Notes: generated from the letters alone by a model not told the origin. Shown: positions 21,434-31,346, counted from the first letter of the stretch. The stretch is 64,000 nucleotides of DNA from Diplonema papillatum (GCA_030068145.1 JAPJBO010001123.1:1-64000), one strand, 5' to 3'. Made by a program: numbers and translations.

Positions 21434-22003
21434 TTACGAGCTAGACTGTACTACCTTCTCCACCATTTGCCGGAGCGCGACCACTTCCTCGCGAAGCTGA
21501 GCTACTTCAGGTTCGGCGCGCACCGGCTCCTGGACAACGGACGGCGTGGACGGCTCCAGTGCAGGTTGCGGTACATCCACTGCAGGTTGAGGTACGTAGA
21601 TACTGCTATCGGCCCTGGGGGGAACGCGCATCTCAGGTGCGCCCTCCTTCCACACGCCGTGGGCTTTCATCACCCGTCTGAAGAGACTCGGTGCCACCTG
21701 CGCAGTTTCCTGCAGCAGTGCCGCCACCTTCCAGGCTTCCCACTCCTCAATGGCGCGGACGGCTGGGTCGGCAGTCTCGTACTCGAGCACATCGCAAATT
21801 ACCTTCCTAGCGAAAGACAATTCCTCCCCTGCAGCAACAGGAGGACCAACAAAAAAGAATTGGGCCCAGGCCTCAAGTTCTGTCGTTCGCAGACCACGCC
21901 TAGGGAGTGCGGCACCAACAACTTCCTCAAACCGGTCTTTAATTTCAGCAGGTACGCGAAACTTCAAGAACCCATTCGACGTCGTCTTCGAGAACATTGA
22001 CAT
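21434..22003 (-). pseudogene. Gag-like N-terminal region of the 17.2-22.3 kb YR element (fossil)
   Basis: This 189-codon minus-strand frame lies between the right repeat array and the pogo insertion. It has a helical N-terminal half, a Pro-rich middle with repeated VPQPA segments, and a final coiled-coil-like stretch (LREEVVALRQMVEKVVQ). Position and strand suggest it is the upstream part of the YR element's first protein. I recognise no domain. Confidence 0.5.
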
Positions 22004-22109
22004 GAGAATGTTGAGTAGACTTCACCCACCCAGGCCACCCACAAGTACCTGGGGTAGGTAGTGTGTGCGTATTGGGCCTCCATTGCTGGCGACTATTCCC
22101 ATCGTAAAC

Positions 22110-22350
22110 TGCAAAAGTTTGTTTTTGAAGTGGGACAACCTCTAAAACCTTGTTTTCGAAGTGGGACAACCTCTAAAAGTTTGTTTTCGAGGTGGGACAA
22201 CCTCTAAAAGTTTGTTTTCGAGGTGGGACAACCTCTAAAAGCTTGTTTTCGAGGTGGGACAACCTCTAAAAGTTTGCTTTCGAGGTGGGACAACCTCTAA
22301 AGGTTTGTTTTCGAGGTGGGACAACCTCTAAACCCTTGTTTTCGAGATGG
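22110..22350 (-). repeat. 31-bp tandem repeats, right array
   Basis: About seven to eight units of GTTTGTTTTCGAGGTGGGAC followed by AACCTCTAAAA, the reverse complement of the left-array unit. Degenerate pieces continue to about 22480. Confidence 0.85.
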
Positions 22351-22657
22351 GACAATCCTACCTATCCAATGTTGGGACGTTGTTACCGCACGTCCAAGGC
22401 CAAGGTTCGGAGGTTGTCCCCACTGAAAAACAGACGTATGCAGGTTGTCCCGCTTCAAAAGTGTTCGCTTGGAGGCCCCCCCGCCTCAAACAGGCTGCGT
22501 GGTTGTGACGAAGACGCACTATAGAGAGCGACACGCCAGGCCCGACCCACAGTACAGTGAATGTTTACCGACCCCCCCCCCCCGGCGAGCCCAACGGTCG
22601 AAGAGAACAGGCGAAGAAATAAAGCTAAAAGTCCGCACGCCCATTCAACCAGCCATC

Positions 22658-22852
22658 ACGATCGGGGAAGACACTTACAGAGTAACTGGCTTCATCGTCC
22701 ACACAGGGAAAGTGCAAGCTGGACACTACTACACCGTGCTGCGAGAAAACGACGTCTGGGTGTGTTACGACGACCAGCAAGTGTCCCTTCTCTCATGGGA
22801 AGAATGTGCTGTCAAGTTTACAACAAACGGCTACATCGTTTCCCTGGAGAGA
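22658..22852 (+). pseudogene. Ubiquitin-specific protease (USP) C-terminal fragment
   Basis: The frame reads YRVTGFIVHTGKVQAGHYYT, then VLRENDVWVCYDDQQVSLLS and TTNGYIVSLER. This is the closing part of a USP/UCH catalytic domain: the GHY histidine box, the W-x-x-YDD-x-x-V segment, and the final Tyr-x-x-x-Arg strand (compare the general form GHYxxYxR...W..fDD..V...aYxLfYxR). The Cys box and the rest of the protease are absent upstream, where the 31-bp array remnants lie. The ORF runs from 22445 to 23125, but only these 65 residues look conserved. It could be a gene remnant, a last exon, or a fragment captured by an element. Confidence 0.65.
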
Positions 22853-23125
22853 GCTCGAACACTTTCAACCCTTGAAAGTAGTGCCCCGTGGCGGTTGGTT
22901 ACGAGCCACAATCCCATCCAAAACCCCCTTTTTTTTAAAAAAACGAATGAAGGAAGGAAAACACATGAAACCAAGTTGTGCTCGCACCGGAACAGGACTG
23001 AAAATCCCCATCCAAAGGACCCACTGATGAGCTCTGACTTTGGATTGGTCTGCGTTCAAGAGCGAAACATGAGACGAAGAACGAGGTGCACACAACACCG
23101 CGGTGAAAAAAATACAGGGGGCTAG

Positions 23126-24620
23126 TCCCTCAAGGTTTCATTCCCCACTTTGGGAGCCGTACACTCCCCTCTTTACAACTTTCTATTTTCTATTTTGCAT
23201 CCCTTTCCTAGACGACATCTTCCTCGAAGAAGACTTGATGCTAGCATCAACCATGCATGAGAGGCAGTGCTCTGCCTAAACATTAAACTAAGATTTCCCC
23301 CCCCCTTTTCTGAAAAATCGGTAAACAATGTTTACCAAAATGTTTTTTACACCTTCCCTGAGCGAGGGCAAAATTTTCGGGTTCTGGGCCAAAAAGTTGC
23401 TAAGTACACAAAATGTTTTTTTTTTCAGTAATCCCACTGTACCATGGCAGTCTACCCGACGGTTACTGGCTGTTACTGGCTGTTACTGGCAGTTACTGGC
23501 AGCGCAGACCTGTCAAACGCACCATAACTGCTTATTATTTTTGCGTGGGGGTTATACAGAGAAATCTGTAGGGGAGACCCCTCGTGTGGTGGGTGAAATC
23601 GCGTGTTTTGAGCTCGTTTTGAGCCGAATTCATTGGTGTCTCATCCTCGGTGCTCAAAGGCCTGTGAAGAAAACCCAACGCTCCAGCCCAGTAAGTGTCA
23701 GATGAAGTTCACCGCCAGCGAACTCACCCATGCTGAATTCCAGGTCCAAGTGCGTAGAAAACTTGTACCATTTCAGTGTGCTTGAGTCTCGTTGCAAGAA
23801 CAACTGTGGGTCTGCCTGAACACACTGGATTCCAGCTGTCTGAGTTCATCTGCACTCTGATCGCCTGCTGTGCATGTGCAAGCGGCCGAGCACTCGCGTT
23901 GCAAACTAACACCACATCAACTCCCCGCGACTTATCAAAATTTCACGCCGTCCAAGCAGCGATGTTTTGTTTCCACCCTCGGGAATTTAGTTTTCCCATT
24001 GGTCAAATGTTTTAAGTAGCGTCCCCAGCCGCGGCGACTTTTAAGTCTTAGTTCCGGCGGGGCTGGAAGCGAGCCTGAGCTGGCCTGCGGCACTTGAGTC
24101 GGTTCTGCAGTCGTCTGCATCGTCCTCTATGGTGTTGGGGTCAATTGGCCGCATCTTGCATTCCACAGATACGCACGAGTCGCTATCGGGGTCAAGAGAC
24201 GTCACCAATGCCCTCGATAACAACGACAGTCATGTTCATGTCCGAGAGCTCACGGACACGGTTTCTTCCCCGTTTTTTCTTTGACGCAGGCGAAGGTGTC
24301 AGTGTTCAGATCCAGCACGGAGGGCGCGTCCAGGTCCACCAAGTGAGAAAAAGAGTGAAAGAGTACGTACAGTAGTGAGAAGAGAAGAGAAGGAGTGTAA
24401 AAGAAGTTGGCGGAAGCACAAACTTCCGGGCCAGCGGAGACCACCGCAAAAAAGATTTCTTACGTTTCCTAACCCCTCAAAAACAGCACCGATAACAACG
24501 GCACCCAAGCCTGACCCCGATCTGCATTCCGTGCTCATTGCAAACGTTAGAAGGTTAGCTCTCTGGGTTTGTGTATAACCCCCCAACCTTTCCACCTTAC
24601 CCTTCCCTTCTTTGAGCTAG
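23126..24620. other. Intergenic stretch with small repeats
   Basis: No supported gene. At 23262-23300 there is a 40-bp repeat shared with 42966-43007, ending in a C run. At 23458-23505 a short tandem repeat of GGTTACTGGCTGTTACTGGC type. A minus-strand frame at 24041-24223 has acceptable composition (DPDSDSCVSVECKMRPIDPN) but no start context or family. Confidence 0.45.
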
Positions 24621-24623
24621 CAG

Positions 24624-24717
24624 GTAAGTAGGACCATACCAATAACCGTGCAAATCGCACGAGGGGCGGCGACACTTGGATCTAGACTAACTACCACTGC
24701 ACGAACTGGGACCACAG
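24624..24717 (+). other. Probable 5'-UTR intron of the PB1-UBA gene
   Basis: A strong donor CAG|GTAAGT (GT at 24624), a branch-like ACTAAC (about 24686-24691) and an acceptor CCACAG ending at 24717 give a 94-bp intron, 31 bp before the ATG at 24749. Donor, branch and acceptor all fit the spliceosomal consensus. Confidence 0.6.
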
Positions 24718-24748
24718 GTAACAACACCTCTCGAATACTTCATCAGCG

Positions 24749-26079
24749 ATGGCCGAAGTGCCCCTAAAAATGGTGATAACCCGCGCGGGTGAAGTTGTCG
24801 AAACACGGAGAGTGCGGCTTGTTAGCCCGACCTTCAATGCGATCAATCGCGTTGTGCAGCAGTGGACAGTTGTCAAGTACGACCTGCTCTATAATGACGA
24901 AGATGGCGAATCTATTACGGTTGGTTCTGAGGAGGAATGGGAAGAATGCCTCCGTGTGTGGGTACAAATTGGCACGGCAATCCTAGTTCTCAAAGTGCAT
25001 CTGAGTGTTGACGAGCTGGTAGAAGCCTCCGATCAGAGGGAATCATCCAGGTATGTGAATCTTCAAGGCTCCCCTTCGGTTCTCACATCGACCTTCCTTC
25101 GTATTCGCGTTTTCGATATATTTGCGAGTGTTGGTTCGACACTGGCTATCAGCAGCGCGTGCACTCTGTAGAATTCCGCACGCGTTTCCCCGTGTATTAA
25201 TCTTGGCACTCACGTGTGTAAAAAGTCGACCACGTATTATTGTATTCATAGTCGGGATTTCTGAGTCCCCAACGCAATCTCTGTTGTATTCATCCAAAGA
25301 CGGGCGATATGAGACGGTGTCCCATACCGCAACTGAGACACGGCGCACAACACAGCGATGCTGCCATTGAAGAAAAGGCTGACGCACATGAGGCAGAGAT
25401 TGTCGCGGAGCCGGCTCGCGCTGACGACCCAGTTCACGACAAACACGAGAATATTCAAGTTGCTGTCGGGCCTGCTGTAGTCGTTTCGCAAGCTGAGGCA
25501 GAGCAATCTCGCGACGAGACGAAGCCGAGGAACGCGACCGATGACGCCAGTGCACAGGGTGGATCCGATGTGGCGAAGGGCAAGAAGCTGAAGAAGAGAG
25601 TATCAAAGGTTCAGAAGAAGCCGAAACAGGCGGGGACGTCCAAAGCGGACAAGGAGAGCTTCCTGCTGCAGGAGATCGTGACAAAAGAAAGAGAAACAGC
25701 TGAAGAGGACCCAGTTGTACCTGAACAACCGATGGAGGAGGTGAAACTCGAGCCCCTCTGTAAGACATGCACGAAGTCGCTTCCTGGACCGCTGGCCATT
25801 CAATGCTGCTCTCAGTGCACGCGTAGCGGCGGCGTTGATCACGGGCCGTGGTGCAAGCACAACCCGAGCCGGGCTTCGGTCATCAGTAAAAACAGGGCCT
25901 CCACCCGTTCCGCGACCGTGCCGAACGCTGCCCCTTCCGGCAACGACCCGAAGACGCTCTACTCGGCACAAATCAAGCGCCTTGAAAACATGGGCTTCCC
26001 CATCTCAGACAAAGTGATTGGCCTCTTGGTGCAAAACGAAGGCAGTCTGGCTGCTGTTGTGGAGAGGATTCTTGTCTGA
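24749..26079 (+). CDS. PB1- and UBA-domain protein, p62/NBR1-like autophagy receptor candidate
   Basis: Exon 1 (24749-25050) encodes an N-terminal PB1 domain (residues about 5-86) with a clear OPCA motif, YNDEDGESITVGSEEEWEE. It ends at a donor, CCAG|GTATGT. Exon 2 ends at 26079 with a C-terminal UBA domain (QIKRLENMGFPISDKVIGLL to VVERILV). The acceptor is inferred. CAG at 25353-25355 keeps phase and gives a 305-bp intron and a 341-residue protein; the phase-compatible alternatives at 25265, 25313 and 25337 yield less protein-like sequence. Between the domains lie a Lys/Glu-rich stretch and a short Cys cluster (CKTCTKS...CCSQC...WCKH) that may be a reduced ZZ-type zinc finger. PB1 plus C-terminal UBA is the architecture of p62/SQSTM1 and NBR1, which oligomerise through PB1 and bind ubiquitin through UBA. 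I see neither a certain LIR motif nor the NBR1 FW domain, so the autophagy role is an inference. Confidence 0.75.
25051..25355 (+). other. Coding intron of the PB1-UBA gene
   Basis: The donor GTATGT at 25051 is clear. Exon 1 ends in phase 2, and the downstream frame accepts an acceptor whose next base is divisible by three. CACAG|C at 25355 satisfies this. In-frame stops upstream of 25252 show that an interruption is required to join PB1 to UBA. Confidence 0.6.
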
Positions 26080-26936
26080 AGGCACCTCCGCATGTCCCTT
26101 TGCAGTATTTTTAGCATTCAGCGTTTCCTCTTTCCATACGACAACATCCGCACATGCGTCCTGAAGCTACCGGCTCGTTGCTGCGGCGGCGCATAATCCA
26201 CTTTTTCCTCGATTGCAGTCTTGTTGCTAGCGACCCAACCTCGTTAGTCGGCTTTCGACACAGCTTAGAAGCGAGTGTGGATGTGAACCCTTGCTTTAGT
26301 ATAGTCCTGCGTCCGCTCGTTGGCAGGCTGCATATCTTTCGTCTGGCTTTCTCGTCAAGGCCCTGTATAAAGATGACTCCTCTCCTCCCTTCGTTCTCCT
26401 CAGTCCGCAAGTGTGCCATATACCTACGCTGCAACCCGTTTAAATCTGTCCTTATTTTTCTCGCCTCACCACAGGGTACAATCGTGTTTGTTGACGCGTG
26501 TGTGCTTGATAGACGACGACAATGATCAAACAACCACAAGACTATGCATACAGTGTCTCGTTCGACACGCGTGTTGTCTATTCAGCCGTATCAAAACATT
26601 GTTGCATCCTGGGTCTCCTCCTCCCCGTATGTCTTCATTCTAGCCAAAGAAATATTCTTTCACCTTTCTTTCTTTTCCTTTACGCACTGAGGTGAAGTAG
26701 CAATTTGGCATGAGCCGTGTCTAACACATTGCGTCTCGTGCTCTACTTCGTTTCTTTCTCCCGCCTCTCCTCGTCGTTTCCATTCGTCTCGTCATCCATT
26801 TCTAGAACTATTCCACGATAGAACGATCATGCATCGCGCAACGAGAGTCCCCTGCAGACGTTGGTCTGGACGTCGGAAGTATTCGCATGTTCGCGACAAG
26901 GTTGCAACCTCAGGCCTTGAACGTCGCGAAACCGTC
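26080..26936. other. Intergenic region between PB1-UBA and MSP-domain genes
   Basis: I see no repeat and no convincing ORF on either strand. A minus frame at 26111-26539 (142 codons) has no recognisable domain. This looks like ordinary single-copy intergenic DNA. Confidence 0.5.
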
Positions 26937-26950
26937 GTATATATAAGGCC
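26937..26950 (+). promoter_or_regulatory. TATA-like element
   Basis: CGTATATATAAGGC lies on the plus strand about 370 bp before the MSP-domain start codon. A short frame starting at 26986 (ATG CAG CCG) lies between, so the leader would contain an upstream ORF or an intron. Single motif, moderate support. Confidence 0.4.
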
Positions 26951-27315
26951 CACCCGAGATGGCCGTAACCGATCTGCTGCAACGATGCAGCCGACCGACT
27001 TCGTCGAAGCTCCCATTGAAACGATCAGTACAGTTCGCGACCAGTTGCCCCCTTCCAACCTCAGAAGCCTCAACTGCTGTCGATCAAGGGTGGCTTGTGA
27101 CACTTATTGGTGGATGTCTTGCCTCTTGAACGATGAAAACCGCGGCCAGACACGAGTTAAATGGAGTGAAAGATGAAAGGTGGTGTGCCAAGACATACCC
27201 GCAAGTGCACCCGCCACCTTTTCAATTGAAGGAACGTGCAAACGCAAACGCACCCCCCCTAAAAATGCGAACCAACCTCAAGGTTTTTCTTGCCACTCTT
27301 GTTCAAGGTTAAAGC

Positions 27316-28290
27316 ATGCGGACTCCCGCCCTCGATTCGTCTCGGCAGTTGGTCACGTTGCAGCGTCGGTATTCGGACACGGTGTCCTTTGCGCCCGGGG
27401 CGCAGGAGTGCGAGCTGTTGGTAGACAACATCGGGACCGGTCACCTTCAGTACAAGGTGAAAGCCCGAAGAGGCGTGACCGGGTGGATGGTGTCCCAGGG
27501 GGTCGGGAGAATTATGCCCGGGGAGTTGCGGAAGATTCGGATTGGGCAGGTGACGAGCGACGCCAAGCAGCAGTTGTTCCGGCTGCTGGTGAAGGAGGTG
27601 GTGCCAGGGGAAGAAGGCGCAGACGAAGGCACGGTGTGGGCGCGCGGGGAGGGTGAGGTAGTGCTGTCGTACGACTTGGACTGCTACCCGGCAGGGCAGA
27701 CGCCGCACAGCTACGGCCTGCAGAAGCAGTCCACCGCCCCGGAATCCTGCCGCAGCGTTCATGGCGCCTGCATGATGAGCCAAGGCAGCTCGGACGCAGT
27801 GTCCGCTGCCAACTCTTCAGAAAGCAGCACCGACGTTCATGATTCGGCGCGGTGCTACGGGAAGCGATCCCCCTCGGAACCGTTCGCTCTCGCAACGCCG
27901 GCCCCTGAAGTAAACAGCTGCGCCCGTGGTGTCCTCTGCCCGTATCTCCTCTCCCTGCGCTCTTCGCCGCCCACGGAGAAAGAAGTCTCGCAGGACCTCT
28001 CGCACTGCTTGGCGGTGTCGCATCCGAAGCTTTCGTGCACAACCGACGGCTGCCCTGCTTTCGCTCGGTTAGCAGCCGGCGAGTGCTCGTTCGCCGACTA
28101 CTGCCATGCAGCAGTTTACTCTCATCCGCAACCAAAGCAACCATGGGATGGTGATGTGCTCGAACACCACCGTAGCAACCTCGAGGCGTACCGCTCGCAC
28201 TACACGCTATCCTATTGCAGCAGCAGCAGCAGCGAGTCCGCGGAGGACTCATTCTCAGCGTCAAGCCAACCGACATCTATTGAACAATGA
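27316..28290 (+). CDS. MSP (major sperm protein/VAP) domain protein
   Basis: This is a 324-residue protein. Residues about 8-125 resemble an MSP/VAP immunoglobulin-like domain: an early hydrophobic strand, FAPGAQECELLVDNIGTGHL, QYKVKARRGVTGWMVSQGVG, the PGELRKIRIGQV strand and LFRLLVKEVVPGEE. This matches the family pattern of a beta-sandwich binding peptide motifs such as FFAT. No transmembrane anchor follows, unlike VAPs. The C-terminal half is Ser-rich with scattered Cys/His (SCTTDGCPAF, ECSFADYCHAAVYSHP) that recall a degenerate CCCH zinc finger. It ends in a Ser run and a Glu/Ser tail. The frame is uninterrupted. A TATA-like element lies upstream at 26937. Function unknown; a scaffold role is only a guess. 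Confidence 0.65.
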   Translation: MRTPALDSSRQLVTLQRRYSDTVSFAPGAQECELLVDNIGTGHLQYKVKARRGVTGWMVSQGVGRIMPGELRKIRIGQVTSDAKQQLFRLLVKEVVPGEEGADEGTVWARGEGEVVLSYDLDCYPAGQTPHSYGLQKQSTAPESCRSVHGACMMSQGSSDAVSAANSSESSTDVHDSARCYGKRSPSEPFALATPAPEVNSCARGVLCPYLLSLRSSPPTEKEVSQDLSHCLAVSHPKLSCTTDGCPAFARLAAGECSFADYCHAAVYSHPQPKQPWDGDVLEHHRSNLEAYRSHYTLSYCSSSSSESAEDSFSASSQPTSIEQ

Positions 28291-28478
28291 TGCTCGTCGG
28301 CAGTCTCTTTTCTGACTGACACCATTCGCGCACTTAAACCATGGTTAAGAAGACGACTGAAAGCACAAACACAAAAATAGCTCAAAGCATCTGCAGAATA
28401 ACACGAAACCCCTCCAGGCAAAACCCCGTTTTCACATTTCTTCACTGGGACCACGTGACACCGCAACGGTTAAATAGG
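28291..28478. other. 3' flank of the MSP-domain gene
   Basis: No feature is seen before the MITE at 28479. Confidence 0.4.
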
Positions 28479-28899
28479 TACCATGCAGGGTCAAAGGTTT
28501 GTGTCTTTTTTTGACCTCACCTGCGGAGAAAAAAACACCCAAAAAAAAATTTGAAATTTGTTTTTGCTCAACTTCATCAAAAAGTACCCCAGTATTTTGT
28601 TCCAGATTTTTTTAGTACTAAGTCTAACAGTTTTGTGGGTTGCCCTTCAATGTATTGTGCAGGCTAAAAAGACGTAGGCAGCGTGTTTTGGTTGATCAGA
28701 ATTCCTTACCTGAATACACACAGGGTAAACACAAGTGGGAAAACGATCAACCGGCACGCACAAACAAAACGAAGCGCCTGTCTTTTTTTAAAACTCCAAA
28801 ATTTTCCAGAAAAGAATGAGTGGCCATTTTTTTTTTTTTTTTTTTGGGTCTAAACCCCTGTTTACCAAAAAAGACACAAGGTTTTGACCCCGCATGGTA
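28479..28899. mobile_element. TA-flanked MITE, copy 2, with insert
   Basis: Its ends TACCATGCAGGGTC and GACCCCGCATGGTA match the MITE at 20962-21180, and the A/T-rich interior is similar near both ends. Its middle (about 28610-28793) is an insert related to 56841-57527: one unit of the 102-bp repeat plus the sequence that follows that array. Confidence 0.75.
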
Positions 28900-29465
28900 C
28901 ACCGGTCGTAAACCGCCTGAACATTCCGGGCACCTCCTGAAGGCAAGTCCCCATGAGGAACTTCATTCTACTTACAAGGCCCCAGTAGGGTTCTCCGTGG
29001 ATATTGCTGCAAAAGGGCGAACATCCACAAATAACGCTAAAAAAGGAAGGAAAGGGGCAAGCAACCTTTCACTCTCAACGGGAGATTCCCTAAAGAACCT
29101 CTTCACTGCGAAGGGGCGGCGGGGGGAGCAGCGCGAGGAGCAACACGTGCCAAAACACGGCAAATTCCCATCTTGCGCACAAAAAGCGAATTTCTTCTTG
29201 GTGTCGGTCGCAACACTTACAAACATGGCTAGCCGTAGTTAAAGTGCATGTATAAACATACCTACTACCCGCCTCACACAGCCTCAATGGTCAACCGGAG
29301 ACCCTAAAACACCGAACCTCTAAACCACAATAAACGCTAAAAAAACCCGGGTTTCGAAGCTTGAAGGGTTGGTTGCGGCTGGGCAGTGTTACCGAGGCGG
29401 AACCCACTTCCTCGTCTCTCCCCCCCCCCCAGGCATCTTGTTAAGAACCATCCATCCATCCATCA
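28900..29465. other. Non-coding stretch with dispersed repeat
   Basis: At 29240-29340 lies a roughly 100-bp repeat containing CAACCGGAGACCCTAAAACA, also at 43420-43525. A C run and CCATCCATCC microsatellite precede the next element. No gene. Confidence 0.5.
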
Positions 29466-30932
29466 CACGACGCACTTGTCATGCACAATCACTTGTTATA
29501 TAACAAGTGACCTAACAAGTGAAAATGTATAACAAGTGCCACTTGTTATATAACAAGTGATCACTTGTTATATAACAAGTGATTGCTTGTTATATAACAA
29601 GCGATTGCTTGTTATAACAAGTGTTTGGCTGCAATTTCATAAGGAACCTGGGGTTTGTACCTACCTCACGTGATCTGCAAGACACAAGGCTCCACCTGGT
29701 CCAGACAAAAATATCGGGGAGGTTCGGGGAAATTCGGGGAGTTTCGGGGTATTTCCTTTGTGGCGACCACTTTCCCTGCAGCCGGCCTTGGCGATGGCGG
29801 GGAGGGGGCTACGCTATTACGGCCCTACCTTGCGCAGAGCGGTCCCGTGTTTGGTTATGCCCCGAAGACGAAGATAGAGGCTGAGAAGGAAGGACAGACT
29901 GGGAGGACGCCCGAACCGACACCGAAGTCGAGACGCAAGCTGCGACCATCAGCCCAAAGCGCCACAACGGAAGCGGCGGATGCCGGCGCCAACACCGCCA
30001 TCGAGAACGCCGCAGAAGGCGACGACACTAGGACGGCCGCTGCAACGAAGCGGCGGCGCAAGGACTCGCCATCATCGAAGACAGAGGTGCGAGATAAGGT
30101 GCCAGTGACGAAGAGAGGTAGCACGAAGAGGTAATCACGAAAGAGAGCAGATGCAGATTATCGCCATGTACGGACCTTGGACTTTTCTGGAGCATCTGGG
30201 TGGGATATTATGGTCCCCTGAGTGCTTTTCTGCCCGCCAGGTGTTGTGTGCTGCCAGTGGGGGTAATTTTCTGGCAGTCTCGGGCTTCAGGAAGGCGTAA
30301 CGGTAACAGTCAATCTCGCTCCCCGAAATAGGCAAAACCCCCTGATTTCGTTGACAGGCCGAAAACCCTCCTTTTTTGGCTTTGGTGCAAATACGCAGTT
30401 CCGCAGCTTTTTGGCCGTAAATTCGGTGCCATGCCGCAGTGGAGGTGATGTGTAATACCCGGAGTACGGTCACCGCCTTGGGCGAAAATGTCAAAAAACA
30501 CGAAATCACGCTCGTTTGGCTGGGCCGTGGTACCCGGCTCGGGGTTTTTCACACGACAAGAAACTTCGACCCACAGATAAACCCCGAATGAGCGGTTCGG
30601 GTGTGCAAATGCCAAGCGTGCTTACAGCAACCGTTTGTTTGCCAAAAGCCTAGTGTCTTGCAGATCACGTGACTTTCTCTCGTGGGTAGGTACAAACCCC
30701 AGGTTCCTTATGAAATTGCAACCAAACACTTGTTATAACAAGCAATCACTTGTTATATAACAAGCAATCACTTGTTATATAACAAGCAATCACTTGTTAT
30801 ATAACAAGCAATCACTTGTTATATAACAAGTGATCACTTGTTATATAACAAGTGACCACTTGTTACATCACTTGTTAGAAATGTAACTAGTTATGTCCCA
30901 AAAAAAAAACAGCTAACAAGTGCGTCGTGCAG
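29466..30932. mobile_element. Long-TIR element with arrays of a 20-bp palindrome
   Basis: The ends CACGACGCACTTGT are inverted (29466 and 30914-30927). Inverted arms of about 220-270 bp contain repeated copies of the perfect palindrome CACTTGTTATATAACAAGTG (and the variant with GCTTG/CAAGC), then share CAATTTCATAAGGAACCTGG and the CACGTGATCTGCAAGACAC segment. Between the arms is about 960 bp with a basic, Lys/Arg-rich plus-strand frame (29655-30134). No transposase is recognisable, so it is probably non-autonomous. Confidence 0.75.
29655..30134 (+). CDS. Hypothetical basic protein inside the palindrome-TIR element
   Basis: This frame of 159 codons has a C-terminal half rich in Lys, Arg, Glu and Ala (RRKLRPSAQS, TKRRRKDSPSSKTEV) that looks like a nuclear localisation region. 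Its first 40 codons lie in the element's terminal arm, so the real start is uncertain. No family is recognised. It may be a relic of an element-encoded protein. Confidence 0.3.
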   Translation: MYLPHVICKTQGSTWSRQKYRGGSGKFGEFRGISFVATTFPAAGLGDGGEGATLLRPYLAQSGPVFGYAPKTKIEAEKEGQTGRTPEPTPKSRRKLRPSAQSATTEAADAGANTAIENAAEGDDTRTAAATKRRRKDSPSSKTEVRDKVPVTKRGSTKR

Positions 30933-31346
30933 CCGGCTGACCCCCCCCCCCCCCCCATTCCACGCTGATGATGGTCCGCCTTATGTGTCCGTGGCTTAAA
31001 GGACCGAAACACGGCGCAGACGGGACCAGTGCGGTGTTGAGCACATACCCATTCCAAGCACGTTCTTGCAAACCCCCCCTCCCCCCCCTCATATATAGGC
31101 TATTTTCACTGTGGAGGGGGGAGACGCTACCTGTCACACTCTAAGGTGGTCACCACCGTGGGCGGTCAGAAAAATAAAATTTTTTTTCCCCCAAATACCC
31201 CAAATACCACACTTCGGAAAATTTTTGTGGGCCCACTTTTGGCAGGGAATTTTGACCATTTCACCTTGGAGAATTTGACCACCCAGCCTCCAAGGCAACT
31301 GCACTGTAGAAGGGGGGGGGGGGGGTCCTTGCAAAGTATGAGGGGG
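30933..31346 (-). repeat. LINE 3'-end relative flanked by C runs
   Basis: 30966-31072 matches 3890-3975 and 11100-11185 (shared GTGCGGTGTTGAGCACAT), i.e. the 3' region of the LINE family seen at 11350. It is flanked by C runs (30940-30957 and near 31073-31092). The rest (31130-31320) is A/T-rich with a G run and no gene. Confidence 0.55.

Larger units (their letters stand above)
19121..21434 (+). mobile_element. pogo-like (Tc1/mariner superfamily) DNA transposon
   Basis: The left end (ATTATGTCGTTTTTAATT from 19121) and right end (complement starting ATTAGTGCGGC, with ATTATGTCGTTTTTAATT further in) are inverted and rich in the core AATTATGTCG. Both ends are bordered by TA (19119-19120 and 21435-21436), the target duplication of this superfamily. 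A DDE transposase lies between. A small TA-flanked MITE (20962-21180) is nested behind the transposase. The insertion lies within the gag-like region of a YR element. Confidence 0.8.
17200..22350 (-). mobile_element. YR element bracketed by inverted 31-bp repeat arrays, with nested pogo insertion
   Basis: This fossil is read on the minus strand. It has an array of 31-bp units at each end in opposite orientation (22110-22350 and 17200-17402), a gag-like ORF (22003-21434, plus 19059-18607 beyond the insertion) and a tyrosine recombinase (18582-17362). A pogo-like transposon (19121-21434) sits inside it. No RT or RNase H was found between the arrays, so it is either a Crypton-like/YR-only element or a non-autonomous relative of the element at 6057-9792, whose gag and YR it resembles. 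It is broken at least by the nested insertion. It is older than that insertion. Confidence 0.7.

Noticed and set aside
24041-24223. Minus-strand exon of an unknown gene
   Set aside because: Composition is acceptable, but there is no start, splice pair or family support.
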